Part shown: positions 8,856 to 17,348 of the stretch, one piece after another
Layout of the letters: each line of letters starts with the position of its first letter
How positions within the stretch are numbered: the first letter of the stretch is position 1
Assembly (NCBI GenBank): GCA_964651335.1
Contig: CAZYVT010000004.1
Span: 35,420 to 99,419 of the forward strand
DNA: 64,000 bases
Origin: 2-02-FULL-66-14 sp964651335
GTDB taxonomy: Bacteria; Pseudomonadota; Gammaproteobacteria; Burkholderiales; SG8-39
Direction of reading: 5' to 3'
Notes under the pieces: generated by a model
What the model was told of the DNA's origin: nothing
Seen by the model: only the letters and a program-made list of their open reading frames with translations
The model's database searches: none
Made by a program: the position numbers and the translations under genes

Positions 8856-9562
8856 ATGGGACGCGGCTGCAGATTATCTACCGGCTCGCGCGCGCAATGG
8901 AGTACCACGAAACCACCGCTGCCGGGAATCGGGCGCTGCGCATCAGCCAGTACGTGAAGCTGATCGCGCAGGCCGCCGGCGCGAAGCCTGATCTAAGCGA
9001 GCTGCTGGCGCATGCAGCGCCGCTGCACGACGTCGGCAATCTTGCGGTCCCCGCGGAGATACTGAAAAAGCGGGACAAGCTGACGGTTCCGGAGTGGGAG
9101 CGGGTGCGCCGGCATCCCGAGATCGGCGCAGAGATCATCGGCAAGCATGACGATCCGTTGCTCAAGCTCGCGCGGCTGCTCGCGCTCAGCCACCACGAGC
9201 GCTGGGACGGTAGCGGCTACCCGCACGGCTTGAAGGGAGAAGAGATCCCGTGGCCGGCCCGGGTGATGGCAATCGCCGACACCTTCGAGTCGATGACCAC
9301 GACGCAGTTCTACCGCGATGCCCTGTCGCCGAAGCGGGCGGCCGACGAAATCGCCGCCGGTAGCGGCACGAACTACGATCCCGCGCTGGTGGGGGCGTTC
9401 AAGAAGGCGCTGCCGGCGATGCGCAATGTGCGCGAGACGTACTCTGACCTGCTCGGTGACTTGATCAACCTCGATTTCACGGAGCGCGCGCAGGCCCTGC
9501 GGACTGCGGCTACGAAGCCCGCGGGAATCCCCCTGGGGGGCAGCGCGCCGGCGAAGAAATAG
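8387..9562 (+). CDS. Response regulator with HD-GYP output domain
   Basis: 391 residues. The receiver (D69, K121) is followed at residue 157 by an HD-GYP domain, the class that hydrolyses c-di-GMP to GMP or pGpG. The HD pair is at 214-215 (LHDVGN), H243 is in RRHPE and HHERWDGSGYP is at 269-279, so the main motifs are intact. The first histidine of the family (in GNHxxR) appears replaced by R182. The gene begins 11 bases after the upstream stop, with nearly the same leader as that gene because of the direct repeat. The two regulators should therefore respond to the same kinase but differ in output; this is inference. Confidence 0.93.
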   Translation: MSEAPAKPAATAHAPPEASVVLVVDDSPDVLALAARVLGKEYHVRLAPDGGMALSLAADDPKPDLILLDVEMEGASGFEVCRVLKEDPATAGIPLVFLSAKTEPTDQLEGFELGAVDYLTKPINARLLLARVRIHVALANRRHELERLVQERTAQLDGTRLQIIYRLARAMEYHETTAAGNRALRISQYVKLIAQAAGAKPDLSELLAHAAPLHDVGNLAVPAEILKKRDKLTVPEWERVRRHPEIGAEIIGKHDDPLLKLARLLALSHHERWDGSGYPHGLKGEEIPWPARVMAIADTFESMTTTQFYRDALSPKRAADEIAAGSGTNYDPALVGAFKKALPAMRNVRETYSDLLGDLINLDFTERAQALRTAATKPAGIPLGGSAPAKK

Positions 9563-9599
9563 CGGCGCGGGTCCTTCGCCTCAGGGCGCGTTCCCGCGA

Positions 9600-9627
9600 T
9601 TTTCACTGATCTTCCTTCCCTTATAAT
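9600..9627 (+). promoter_or_regulatory. Possible sigma-70 promoter before the HPt gene
   Basis: A perfect TATAAT at 9622-9627 is preceded 16 bases upstream by TTTTCA, a 4/6 match to the -35 box. The ATG of the HPt gene is only 12 bases after the -10 box, so a transcript from here would have a very short leader. No ribosome binding site is visible. Confidence 0.4.
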
Positions 9628-9638
9628 TGAAGCTCCCG

Positions 9639-9965
9639 ATGTCGAGCAGCGAGCCCGTCGTGCCTGAAGCGGCCTATACGGTTACCGTAGCGAAGGATTT
9701 CGAGGACCTAATCCCGGGGTTTCTCAAGAACCGACGTACGGAACTGGACGGCCTGCGCGCCGCGATCGCGGCAGGCGACTTCGAACAGGTGTACCGGCTC
9801 GGCCATCGCATGAAAGGCGTCGGAAACTCTTATGGCTTCGAAAAAGTGACGCTGCTCGGCAAGCAGCTCGAGGACAGCGCCAAAAGCGCCGATCGGACAG
9901 GGATCGAGGCGCGCATCGCGGAGTACGCGGACTACCTGGCGCGCGTCGAAGTCGTCTTTGAATGA
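9639..9965 (+). CDS. Histidine phosphotransfer (HPt) protein
   Basis: 108 residues. The HPt signature HRMKGVGNSYGF places the phospho-accepting histidine at H56, in the middle of a small all-alpha protein of normal length. It would carry phosphate between a receiver and another receiver in a phosphorelay. The nearby histidine kinase (4506-6308), its single-domain regulator and the two REC-output proteins are plausible partners. The ATG at 9639 is preferred over an in-frame TTG at 9627 because the TTG lies within the -10 box. Confidence 0.85.
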   Translation: MSSSEPVVPEAAYTVTVAKDFEDLIPGFLKNRRTELDGLRAAIAAGDFEQVYRLGHRMKGVGNSYGFEKVTLLGKQLEDSAKSADRTGIEARIAEYADYLARVEVVFE

Positions 9966-10161
9966 TGCGCGCGCTGCGCCGGAAGCGCAAGGCGGCTGTC
10001 ATGTTCCGTTGATCGACGACGACCCGGACATGGTTGCGTATCTCATGCACCTGTTGAAGAAGGAAGGCATGCATGCGGAGGCTGTGCCAGCGGAGAAGTG
10101 CGGGATTGATTCGGCTATCGCTGATCACATGGTATTTCGTACCCAAACCGAATCAGCGTAG
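9958..10161 (+). pseudogene. Truncated response-regulator receiver
   Basis: The frame overlaps the end of the HPt gene and encodes the first ~40 residues of a receiver (LIDDDPDMVAYLMHLLKKEG). It then runs into unrelated sequence and stops after 67 codons. The phospho-acceptor aspartate and everything after it are missing. The break near 10100 is next to a small inverted repeat (GATTCGG/CCGAATC). It probably once encoded the partner of the HPt protein. Confidence 0.7.
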
Positions 10162-10184
10162 GATGCCGCGAGGGGGCTAGCCGA

Positions 10185-10721
10185 ATGAGCCACAGTTCTC
10201 TGAGGATTCCGAAGCAGCAGGTGCCGATGACCATCTGGGTGCATCCGGAGGGTCGGGTGGCCGGCGCGATTTTTCTCAACCTGCCGGGGCCGGACTCGCA
10301 TGGCACCGAGCAGCCTTGGGACGTGCTCAACGAGTCGGCCGACTTCCTCGTGATCAAGCGCAGCGATCCCGAGGGGGTCCGCTTCTACAACAAGAGTTCC
10401 ATCGTGCGGGTCGAGTACCGGGATGACGCCCGCTTTGCGGCCGAGGACGGCAAGCCGTTGCCCTGCCGGGTCATCATGATGGACGGCGCCCTCATCGAAG
10501 GCGAGTTCTGCAAGGCGCTTCCAGAAGAGCAGTCGCGGCTCTCCGACTACGTGCGCGACACCCGGGAGCGCTTCTTCAAGCTGCGACTCGCAGGCGGCGA
10601 CATGACGCTGGTCAATAAGAGCTATGTCGTCTACATCAGCGAGCTCGAAGGCCGACCGCGGGCCGTACAGCCGGGCGAAGCCGGATCCGCCGCCGGCGAC
10701 CCGCTCGGGCTCGCCGTCTGA
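10185..10721 (+). CDS. Unknown protein beside the HEAT-kinase operon
   Basis: 178 residues, not recognised. It has no signal peptide or membrane segment and looks like a soluble, beta-rich protein (alternating hydrophobic stretches such as GRVAGAIFLNL, FLVIKRSD and SYVVYISELEG). The ATG is preceded by a GAGGGGG run. It is 39 bases upstream of the HEAT-repeat kinase gene on the same strand, so it is probably the first gene of that operon and may serve the kinase/pilus-ATPase system. This role is inferred from position only. Confidence 0.7.
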   Translation: MSHSSLRIPKQQVPMTIWVHPEGRVAGAIFLNLPGPDSHGTEQPWDVLNESADFLVIKRSDPEGVRFYNKSSIVRVEYRDDARFAAEDGKPLPCRVIMMDGALIEGEFCKALPEEQSRLSDYVRDTRERFFKLRLAGGDMTLVNKSYVVYISELEGRPRAVQPGEAGSAAGDPLGLAV

Positions 10722-10760
10722 TGCCGGTAACGCTGGCGGCGGTGTAGTCACTTCGCCGCG

Positions 10761-13196
10761 ATGGGGCTCTTCGACAACATACGGGCTGACACCGCAATCG
10801 GCGCAATCGTGGCGTCGCCCCGTGGCGCCAAGACCGCCAAGGCGGTGGAACGGCTGCGCGCGATCGGCAAGGCGGCTGTGCCGAAGCTCATCGCGGCGCT
10901 GCCGCGCGATCCCTCCGGCACCCTCGGCACACTGCTGGCCGGACTGGTGAGCAACGCCACGCTGCCTACCATCGTCACCGAGGGCCTACTGAGCGAGGAC
11001 GCCCAGGTCACGGCGGCGGTCAAACGCGTGCTGCTGGCCGCGGAGCAGGTCGACCCCAATCGATTGATGGAGGTGTACGTCGCCCACGGCGGCGCCGTGC
11101 CCGACATCGCCGACATCCTGCTCGCCCGCAAGGAGGCGATCAGTGCCAAGACGATCCTGCGACTGCTGCAGATTGCCCACGAGGACCACCAGCCCACGCT
11201 CTTCAAGTTCGTCGGTGAGATCGCCAACGAGGCGATGGTCGGGCCGCTCATCGGCTTCCTGAAGGACGCCGAATGGGAAGGCCGCTTCCACATCGCCCCG
11301 ACGCTTGCGCGCTTCCCGAGCGAGGCGACGCGCGATGCACTGCTGCGGCTGCTCGGCGATCCGCATAAGATGGTGCGGCAGGCCGCGCTCGACGGGGTGG
11401 TGTCCCTCGGCATGCCGGTGCCCAGCGGCCCGGTGTGCGCGCTGTTGCGGGACCCGGACCTCGTGGTGCAGGCGAAGGCGATCGAGACAGCCATCAAGCT
11501 CAACGACCCGGGCTCGGTGCGATACCTGTTGGAGATCCTGCAGGACGAGTCGGAGCACGTGCGGCGCGGCGCGGTTGAGGTGCTCAACGCCGTGGGCGAC
11601 GCCAACGCCATCAAGGACCTGCTGTTGGCCCTCAAGGACAAGGATTGGTGGGTGCGGGTGCGCGCGGCCGATGCGCTCGGCGCGATCGGCGGGCCGAAGG
11701 TCATCGACGCGGTGCTGCATCTCCTTGGGGAGGAGGACGAGTTCCTGCGCCGCACCGCCGTCGAAATTCTCAACACCACCAAGGATGAGCGCGCCTTCGA
11801 GTACCTGGTCAAAGCGCTTGGCGACGCCGACTGGTGGGTGCGCGAACGCGCCGTCGACGCGCTCGCGAGCCTGGGCGACAAGCGCGCGGTGCCGCATCTG
11901 GTCGGCTTGCTGGCCGAGGACACGCCCGCCACTCCGGCCGCGATCCGGGCGCTCGCGCAGATCGCCGACCCCGCCGCAGTGGAGCCGATCCTCGCGAAAC
12001 TGGCGAGCGCCGACGACGTGATCCAGCGGGAGGCGATCGACGCCCTCGGGACGCTCGCCGCGCCGCAACAGGCGGAGGCGGTGCTGAAGGGCTTGCGCGA
12101 GCTCGATGCCCGGAGCACCGAGGCGCGCGATCTGGCGCAACGCGTTGCGTCGGAGCTGGCGGCGAAGTCCCCGCAGCGTGGTCCCAGGCGCACTGCCGCT
12201 GCACCCGATCGCGTGCCCGCCGCGCACGCGGAGACAATGTATGCGCGGCCTCCGTCGAAGGAGCCAGCCGCGGCGCAGGGCGGGAAAGAATCGCCCGCCC
12301 CCGCTGCGGCCGCCGGTGCGCCGGTGCGGGTCAACGACGAAGTCATCGAATTTGGCACGATCCAGCCGGGGCTGCTGGTGGGCGGCCGCTACCGGGTCGT
12401 CAAGGAATTGGGGCGGGGCGGCTTCGGCACGGTCTTCAAGGTGGAGGACAAGATGGTGCAGGAGGAGATCGCGCTCAAGTTCATCAATCCCCAACTGGTG
12501 CAGGACGAGAACATCATTGCGCGCTTCATCCACGAGGTGCGCTACGCGCGAAAGATCACCCACCAGAACGTGATCCGCATCCACGACTTCCTCACCTTCG
12601 GAAGGCTCCACGCGATCTCCATGGAGTACTTCGCGAGCCACCCGCTCGCGCGCCGTATCCTCCGCGGGCTTCACCAGAACCAGGCGCTGGGGCTCAAGTT
12701 CGTGCGCGCCATCGCCCGCGGCGTGTACGTGGCTCACCAGGCGGACATCGTGCACCGGGATCTGAAGCCCGCCAACATCCTGGTGAACGACGAAGATGTG
12801 CTGAAGATTGTCGATTTCGGACTCGCCGCGGCGTGCAGTCATGCCGATTCGCGCCTGACCAAGACCGGCCACATGATCGGCACTCCGGCCTACATGTCGC
12901 CCGAACACGCGCGCGGCGGCAACATCGACATCCGCACCGACATCTACAGCCTCGGCGTCATCATGTACGAGATCTTCACGGGCACGGTGCCGTATTCCGG
13001 CGACCACGCGGTCGCAGTGGTTTTCCAGCACCTCGAGGGCAAGAAGGAACCGCCGCGCAGCCGCAATCCGGCGATCGAGCCGCAGCTCGAGGCGATCATC
13101 CTCAAGGCCATGGCGCTCGATCCGGACGATCGGTACCAGAACCTCAAAGACCTGCTCGCGGATCTGGACCCGCTCGGGGTGACGGACGCGGAATGA
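10761..13196 (+). CDS. HEAT-repeat Ser/Thr protein kinase
   Basis: 811 residues. Residues ~15-470 form a run of HEAT-type helical repeats (for example WWVRVRAADALGAIG and WWVRERAVDALASLG), probably a protein-binding scaffold. A low-complexity linker (~475-530) leads to a Hanks-type kinase at ~540-800. It has glycine loop GRGGFG (~550), IALKF lysine, HRDLKPAN (~665), DFG (~685) and GTPAYMSPEH. No membrane segment is seen. The stop overlaps the start of the PilT-type ATPase gene by four bases (ATGA), so the products are translationally coupled. The downstream PP2C phosphatase and FHA protein complete a phosphorylation/dephosphorylation/reader set. Confidence 0.93.
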   Translation: MGLFDNIRADTAIGAIVASPRGAKTAKAVERLRAIGKAAVPKLIAALPRDPSGTLGTLLAGLVSNATLPTIVTEGLLSEDAQVTAAVKRVLLAAEQVDPNRLMEVYVAHGGAVPDIADILLARKEAISAKTILRLLQIAHEDHQPTLFKFVGEIANEAMVGPLIGFLKDAEWEGRFHIAPTLARFPSEATRDALLRLLGDPHKMVRQAALDGVVSLGMPVPSGPVCALLRDPDLVVQAKAIETAIKLNDPGSVRYLLEILQDESEHVRRGAVEVLNAVGDANAIKDLLLALKDKDWWVRVRAADALGAIGGPKVIDAVLHLLGEEDEFLRRTAVEILNTTKDERAFEYLVKALGDADWWVRERAVDALASLGDKRAVPHLVGLLAEDTPATPAAIRALAQIADPAAVEPILAKLASADDVIQREAIDALGTLAAPQQAEAVLKGLRELDARSTEARDLAQRVASELAAKSPQRGPRRTAAAPDRVPAAHAETMYARPPSKEPAAAQGGKESPAPAAAAGAPVRVNDEVIEFGTIQPGLLVGGRYRVVKELGRGGFGTVFKVEDKMVQEEIALKFINPQLVQDENIIARFIHEVRYARKITHQNVIRIHDFLTFGRLHAISMEYFASHPLARRILRGLHQNQALGLKFVRAIARGVYVAHQADIVHRDLKPANILVNDEDVLKIVDFGLAAACSHADSRLTKTGHMIGTPAYMSPEHARGGNIDIRTDIYSLGVIMYEIFTGTVPYSGDHAVAVVFQHLEGKKEPPRSRNPAIEPQLEAIILKAMALDPDDRYQNLKDLLADLDPLGVTDAE

Positions 13197-14290
13197 GCGC
13201 GCGCATCGACGCCTTCCTGCAAATGGGGCGAGAGCAGGGCGGCTCCGACATCCACCTCGCCGTGGGTTGCCCGCCGATGCTGCGCGTGATGGGTGAGGTC
13301 GCGCCGATCCGCTACCGCGACCTGAACGAGGACGAGCTCAAGTCCCTCCTTTACGAAGTTCTGGGCGACGCCCAGAAGGCCGAGTTCGAAGCCGGCAACG
13401 ACCTCGACTTCTCTTACGCGCCGGACCAGACGGAGCGCTACCGCTTCAACGTGTTTCGCAAGGCCGGCGGCATCGGCGCCGTGGTGCGGGTCGTGCCGAA
13501 GACGATCCCGCCGCTCGAACAACTGGAACTGCCGCCGGTGGTAAAGACACTCGCCGAGTACGATCACGGCATGGTGCTGGTGACCGGCGCTACCGGTACG
13601 GGCAAATCGACCACGCTCGCGGCAATCGTCGACTACCTGAACAGCACGAAGAAGCTCAACATCATCACCCTTGAAGACCCTGTCGAGTATCTGCACCAGA
13701 GCAAAATGTCGCTCGTCGTGCAGCGGGAGGTGGGCTCCTCGGTGGGCAGCTTCGCCGAGGGGCTGAGATCAGCCCTGCGCCAGGACCCGGATGTCATCCT
13801 GGTGGGCGAGCTGCGCGACGCCGAGACGATCATGTTGGCAATGACTGCGGCCGAGACCGGCCACCTCGTGCTCGGCACAATGCATACCGCCAGCGCGGTC
13901 AAGACCCTCGACCGCATCATCGACGTATTGCCGGCGGAGCAGAAGGCGCAGGGAACCATGTTCCTCGCCCAGTCTCTGAAGGGGGTCATCAGCCAGACCC
14001 TGGTGATGAAGCCCAATCGCCAGGGGCGCAAGGCGATCGTCGAGATCATGCTTGTGACGATGGCCATCTCCAACCTGATTCTCGGCGGGAGAGTAGTCCA
14101 GATCCCGACGGCAATTCAGACCGGGCGTGACCGCGGAATGCAGCTCATGGACCAGGCGCTGCTGGAGGCTGTGCAGGCGAAGCAGATCGATCCGGACGCA
14201 GCCTACCTGCATGCCCAGGACAAGCAACTGCTGCAGCGCTTCGTGACCGACCCGAAGCTGCTGCCGCAGGTGGGCCTGGTGGTCCGATAG
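13193..14290 (+). CDS. PilT/PilU-family retraction ATPase
   Basis: 365 residues, a cytoplasmic hexameric ATPase of the type IV pilus retraction class. Walker A GATGTGKST lies at ~132-140. The Walker B region DPDVILVGELRD and the His boxes (GHLVLGTMHT) follow. The C-terminal AISNLILGG...IQTGRDRGMQ region is of PilU/PilT type. The start overlaps the stop of the HEAT kinase. A second PilT-type gene follows 17 bases downstream. No other pilus genes are in the window, so the ATPases here are separated from any main pil cluster. Confidence 0.92.
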   Translation: MSARIDAFLQMGREQGGSDIHLAVGCPPMLRVMGEVAPIRYRDLNEDELKSLLYEVLGDAQKAEFEAGNDLDFSYAPDQTERYRFNVFRKAGGIGAVVRVVPKTIPPLEQLELPPVVKTLAEYDHGMVLVTGATGTGKSTTLAAIVDYLNSTKKLNIITLEDPVEYLHQSKMSLVVQREVGSSVGSFAEGLRSALRQDPDVILVGELRDAETIMLAMTAAETGHLVLGTMHTASAVKTLDRIIDVLPAEQKAQGTMFLAQSLKGVISQTLVMKPNRQGRKAIVEIMLVTMAISNLILGGRVVQIPTAIQTGRDRGMQLMDQALLEAVQAKQIDPDAAYLHAQDKQLLQRFVTDPKLLPQVGLVVR

Positions 14291-14307
14291 GGAGGGCAGG
14301 AGGCGCC

Positions 14308-15366
14308 GTGGCGAACCGCATCGACACCTTCCTCGAGCTGGCAGTCCAGCAGGACGGCTCGGACCTGCACTTGATCTCGGGCAATCCCCCGCGCATCCGG
14401 GTCTATGGCAGTCTGGAGCCTGTGAAGTACCGCGAGCTGACCACGAACGAGACTGTCACTCTGCTGAACGAGATCATGAGCGAGTCGTTGCGCACGGCGT
14501 TCGACGCAACGAGCGCGGTCGACTTCGCCTATGCCATCCCGGGACTCGCGCGCTTCCGGGTCAACGTGTTCCGCCACCTTGGCGGCGTGGGCGCGGTGTT
14601 CCGGGTGATCCCGCACGCGGTGAAGACGCTGGACGAACTCAACGTTCCGCCGGTGCTTAGAACTTTCACGCGGCAGAAGAGAGGCCTCCTGCTGACCACG
14701 GGGCCGACCGGGTCCGGCAAGTCCACCACCGTCGCTGCGCTCATCCACGAGATCAACGCGACGCGCAAGGGACACATCGTCACCATCGAGGACCCGATCG
14801 AATTCACGCACCAGCGCAAGCTCTGCCTGATCTCCCAACGCGAGGTGGGCTTTCATGCCAAATCCTTCGCCGCCGGGCTGCGCTCGGCGGTGCGCGAGGA
14901 CCCGGACGCGATCCTCGTGGGCGAAATGCGCGACCTGGAAACCATCGCGCTCGCGCTCACCGCGGCCGAGATCGGGATCCTGGTTTTCGGCACGCTGCAC
15001 ACCAACAGCGCGGTCGCCACCGTCGATCGCATCATCAATGTATTCCCGGCGGGCGAGCAGCCACGGGTGCGCACGATGCTTTCCACCTCGCTCGTCGGCG
15101 TGGTGTCCCAGCAGCTCGTGAGGCGCGCCGACGGCAAGGGGCGGGTCGCGGCCCTCGAGATCCTGGTGAACAATCCGGCCATCGGCAATCTGATCCGCGA
15201 AGGCAAGACCGAACAGCTGCGGAGTGCGCTGCAGTCCGGCGGCCTGCAGGGCATGCAAAGCCTGGACACGGCCCTGCGCAAGCTGGTTGACGCGAAACTG
15301 GTTAGCGGCCAGGACGCCTACGGGGCGTGCGTGGTGAAGCGCGACTTCGAGCAGTACGCGGCTTGA
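14308..15366 (+). CDS. PilT-family retraction ATPase, second copy
   Basis: 352 residues with GTG start behind GGAGGGCAGGAGG. Walker A GPTGSGKST lies at ~132-140. The Walker B stretch DPDAILVGEMRD and His box ILVFGTLHT follow. The C-terminus AIGNLIREGK...GGLQGMQSLD is close to the PilT pattern (AIRNLIRE.K). With the preceding gene it forms a PilU/PilT-like pair as found in pilus clusters. Its location between a Ser/Thr kinase and a PP2C phosphatase suggests phospho-control of a pilus or pilus-like motor; this is inference. Confidence 0.92.
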   Translation: MANRIDTFLELAVQQDGSDLHLISGNPPRIRVYGSLEPVKYRELTTNETVTLLNEIMSESLRTAFDATSAVDFAYAIPGLARFRVNVFRHLGGVGAVFRVIPHAVKTLDELNVPPVLRTFTRQKRGLLLTTGPTGSGKSTTVAALIHEINATRKGHIVTIEDPIEFTHQRKLCLISQREVGFHAKSFAAGLRSAVREDPDAILVGEMRDLETIALALTAAEIGILVFGTLHTNSAVATVDRIINVFPAGEQPRVRTMLSTSLVGVVSQQLVRRADGKGRVAALEILVNNPAIGNLIREGKTEQLRSALQSGGLQGMQSLDTALRKLVDAKLVSGQDAYGACVVKRDFEQYAA

Positions 15367-15374
15367 GCGGCGCG

Positions 15375-16133
15375 ATGAGGCACCGTAGACTCGCGGACAT
15401 CGCCGGCTTGAGCCACGTGGGGCGGCGCCGGAAGAACAACGAGGATGCGATCGCCTGGGACGCGGAGCTGGGCCTCGCGCTGGTGGCTGATGGCATAGGC
15501 GGGAGCAACGCGGGCGAGGTAGCGAGCGTCACAGCCGTGCGCGGCGTCAAGAGCGACCTGCGTCTCGCACTGCAGGCGGGCGCATCCGCAGCGGTGTCAG
15601 CAGCGGATCACGCGGCATTGGTGCGGGAGCTGGTGCACCGCGCCCACCAGCGCGTGCTCGCAACGGCGGCGCGCGAACCCCAATTGCGCGGCATGGCTAC
15701 GACACTGGCGCTGGCCCTGCTCGCTGGCGATGTCGTGACGGTCGCCAATGTGGGCGACTCCCGCGTGTACCGCATGCGCGGCGCGACGTTCGAGCGCCTC
15801 ACGCGCGATCACCTGCTGGTGGCCGACTTGGTGGAACGCGGCAGCTTGACCGAAGAAGAGTCGCAAACTTCACGCCACCGCAATGTCCTCACGCGCGCGC
15901 TCGGCATGGAGGGAAAGCTGGATGTGGACGTCGCGCACTATCCGGTCGAGCCGGGCGATCTCTACCTGCTCTGCTCCGATGGTCTCACCCGCGATATCGG
16001 CGACGACGAGCTTTCGGCGCTCCTGCAGGAGAAAGGCGCGATCCTGCGGGACGCGGCGCACGAGGCGGTAGCGCTCGCCAACCGCCGCGGCGGGGGTGAC
16101 AACGTGTCCGTGATCCTGATGCGGCTCGCATGA
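15375..16133 (+). CDS. PP2C-family Ser/Thr protein phosphatase
   Basis: 252 residues matching the bacterial Stp/PrpC type. Metal-binding aspartates are seen in VADGIGG near the N-terminus and in CSDGLTRD and GGGDNVSV near the C-terminus. SHVGRRRKNNEDA is the usual N-terminal motif. It would reverse phosphorylation by the HEAT-repeat kinase encoded in the same unit. The ATG nine bases after the PilT stop is used; the stop overlaps the cyclase-FHA gene by four bases (ATGA). Confidence 0.94.
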   Translation: MRHRRLADIAGLSHVGRRRKNNEDAIAWDAELGLALVADGIGGSNAGEVASVTAVRGVKSDLRLALQAGASAAVSAADHAALVRELVHRAHQRVLATAAREPQLRGMATTLALALLAGDVVTVANVGDSRVYRMRGATFERLTRDHLLVADLVERGSLTEEESQTSRHRNVLTRALGMEGKLDVDVAHYPVEPGDLYLLCSDGLTRDIGDDELSALLQEKGAILRDAAHEAVALANRRGGGDNVSVILMRLA

Positions 16134-17023
16134 GCAACGCGGAACAGAATCTCGCGACCCTATTCGTCGACGTGGCGGGCAGCACCGAGCTTTATCAGCG
16201 CTACGGCGACCGTGATGCGCTCGCGTCGATCGAGGGCTGCCTCGCCGTGCTGAAGGAGGTGACGGCCGGGTACCGTGGCCGGGTGGTCAAGATGATCGGT
16301 GACGAGTTGATGGCCGTGTTCACGAGCGCGGAGGATGCCCTGGTCGCGGCCTGCGAGATGCAGTGGAGTGTCTCGGAGCTGCCGCCGCTCGGCACGCACC
16401 AGCTCGCCGTGCGCATCGGTTTCCACTTTGGCCCCACGCTGGAGCAGGCGGGCGACATCTTCGGGGATGCGGTCAACATCGCCGCGCGCCTGGCGGAGAT
16501 CGCCAAGGCGGGGCAGATCCTAACCAGCGAGGACACCGTGTCCGCGGTCGGCAAGCCGCTTTCGGTGCGCACCCGCAAGCTCGACCGTCTGGTCCTGCGC
16601 GGGATGACCACCGAGATGATCCTGGTCGAGGCGATCTGGCAGGAGAGCGACGACATCACGGCCCTCATGTCCAGGACCATGCGAAAATCGTCGCCCGGCA
16701 AGCCGCTCGTGCTGCGCTACGGCGAGCAGAAGATCGCCGTCGGGCCAGAGCGGCCGCGCGTGACTTTTGGGCGCGACGAGGGCAACGACGTCGTTGTATC
16801 GAACGATAGGGCGTCGCGCGTCCACGCCATCATTGAATGGCGGCGCGACAAGTTCATCCTCGCGGACCAGAGCACCAACGGGACCTTCGTCGCGACCGAA
16901 GGGGCCGGAGAGACCGTGCTGCGGCGCGAAGAGATGACGCTGCTCGGCCGGGGTCTCGTAAGCTTTGGCGGTCCCGTGGTTCCCGGCGCCCAGGGATTGC
17001 TTGAGTTCGTTTGCGACGTTTGA
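16130..17023 (+). CDS. Class III nucleotide cyclase-FHA domain protein
   Basis: 297 residues. Residues ~8-180 form a class III adenylate/guanylate cyclase domain with metal aspartates D14 (FVDVAGST) and D58 (IGDELMAVF) and the GDAVNIAARL motif carrying the transition-state Asn and Arg. Residues ~205-290 form an FHA domain (FGRDEGNDVV, SRVHAII, STNGTF), which binds phosphothreonine. It therefore may read the output of the operon's kinase and turn it into a cyclic nucleotide signal. The nucleotide product cannot be assigned safely. It is the last gene of the unit; the DNA downstream holds an IS relic. Confidence 0.92.
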   Translation: MSNAEQNLATLFVDVAGSTELYQRYGDRDALASIEGCLAVLKEVTAGYRGRVVKMIGDELMAVFTSAEDALVAACEMQWSVSELPPLGTHQLAVRIGFHFGPTLEQAGDIFGDAVNIAARLAEIAKAGQILTSEDTVSAVGKPLSVRTRKLDRLVLRGMTTEMILVEAIWQESDDITALMSRTMRKSSPGKPLVLRYGEQKIAVGPERPRVTFGRDEGNDVVVSNDRASRVHAIIEWRRDKFILADQSTNGTFVATEGAGETVLRREEMTLLGRGLVSFGGPVVPGAQGLLEFVCDV

Positions 17024-17348
17024 CCCCGCCTGAGCACCGCCATCCGGGCGACGTGTGGTAGCGCGCTTGCCGCGCTCTTGCGATCCGTACCACCCGAGGG
17101 TGCGAACTCACTGCGTTTACTCCCGTTTGCTCTGCGGTTCGCATGCCGCCGGTACCCCCGCAGTGGGCGGGCCGCTTTCGCCCGCGCAGACGGCAAGCAA
17201 GACGAGTCATAGTGGAGTTGACCCGCTTTCGTGGACACTTTTCAATGTTGGGAATTGAAGGAGGTTCACGATGCCCCGTAGTCGCCCTGGATACCCGCCG
17301 GAATTCCATTAACATATTCCTGCGACAAGACCACGAGGAGAATAATCG
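17024..17348. other. Non-coding stretch between the signalling operon and the paralogue region
   Basis: No credible gene is seen in these 325 bases apart from the IS3-type remnant at 17213-17307. The last ~40 bases before family A gene 1 (GACAAGACCACGAGGAGAATAA-like) resemble the leader of the second family A gene near 27960, so the leader was copied with the gene. I see no clear terminator after the cyclase-FHA gene. Confidence 0.6.
17213..17307 (+). mobile_element. IS3-family left-end remnant with start of orfA
   Basis: The stretch begins TGGAGTTGACCCGCTTTCG, which looks like the left terminal repeat of an IS3-group element. A GAAGGAGG ribosome site and an ATG at 17271 follow, opening a frame MPRSRPGYPPEFH that then stops. 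MPRSRPxYPPEF is the usual start of one IS3-type OrfA family. Everything after ~13 codons is missing and I see no right end nearby, so this is an old deletion relic. Confidence 0.7.

Noticed and set aside
11834..13192. An in-frame 5' extension of the first PilT-type gene through the HEAT-kinase gene
   Set aside because: The kinase frame carries all motifs. The extension is Arg/Pro-rich, and the ATPase homology starts at the ATG at 13193.
17024..17212. Small open frames in the gap after the cyclase-FHA gene
   Set aside because: They lack ribosome sites, domains and plausible composition, and overlap the IS relic.
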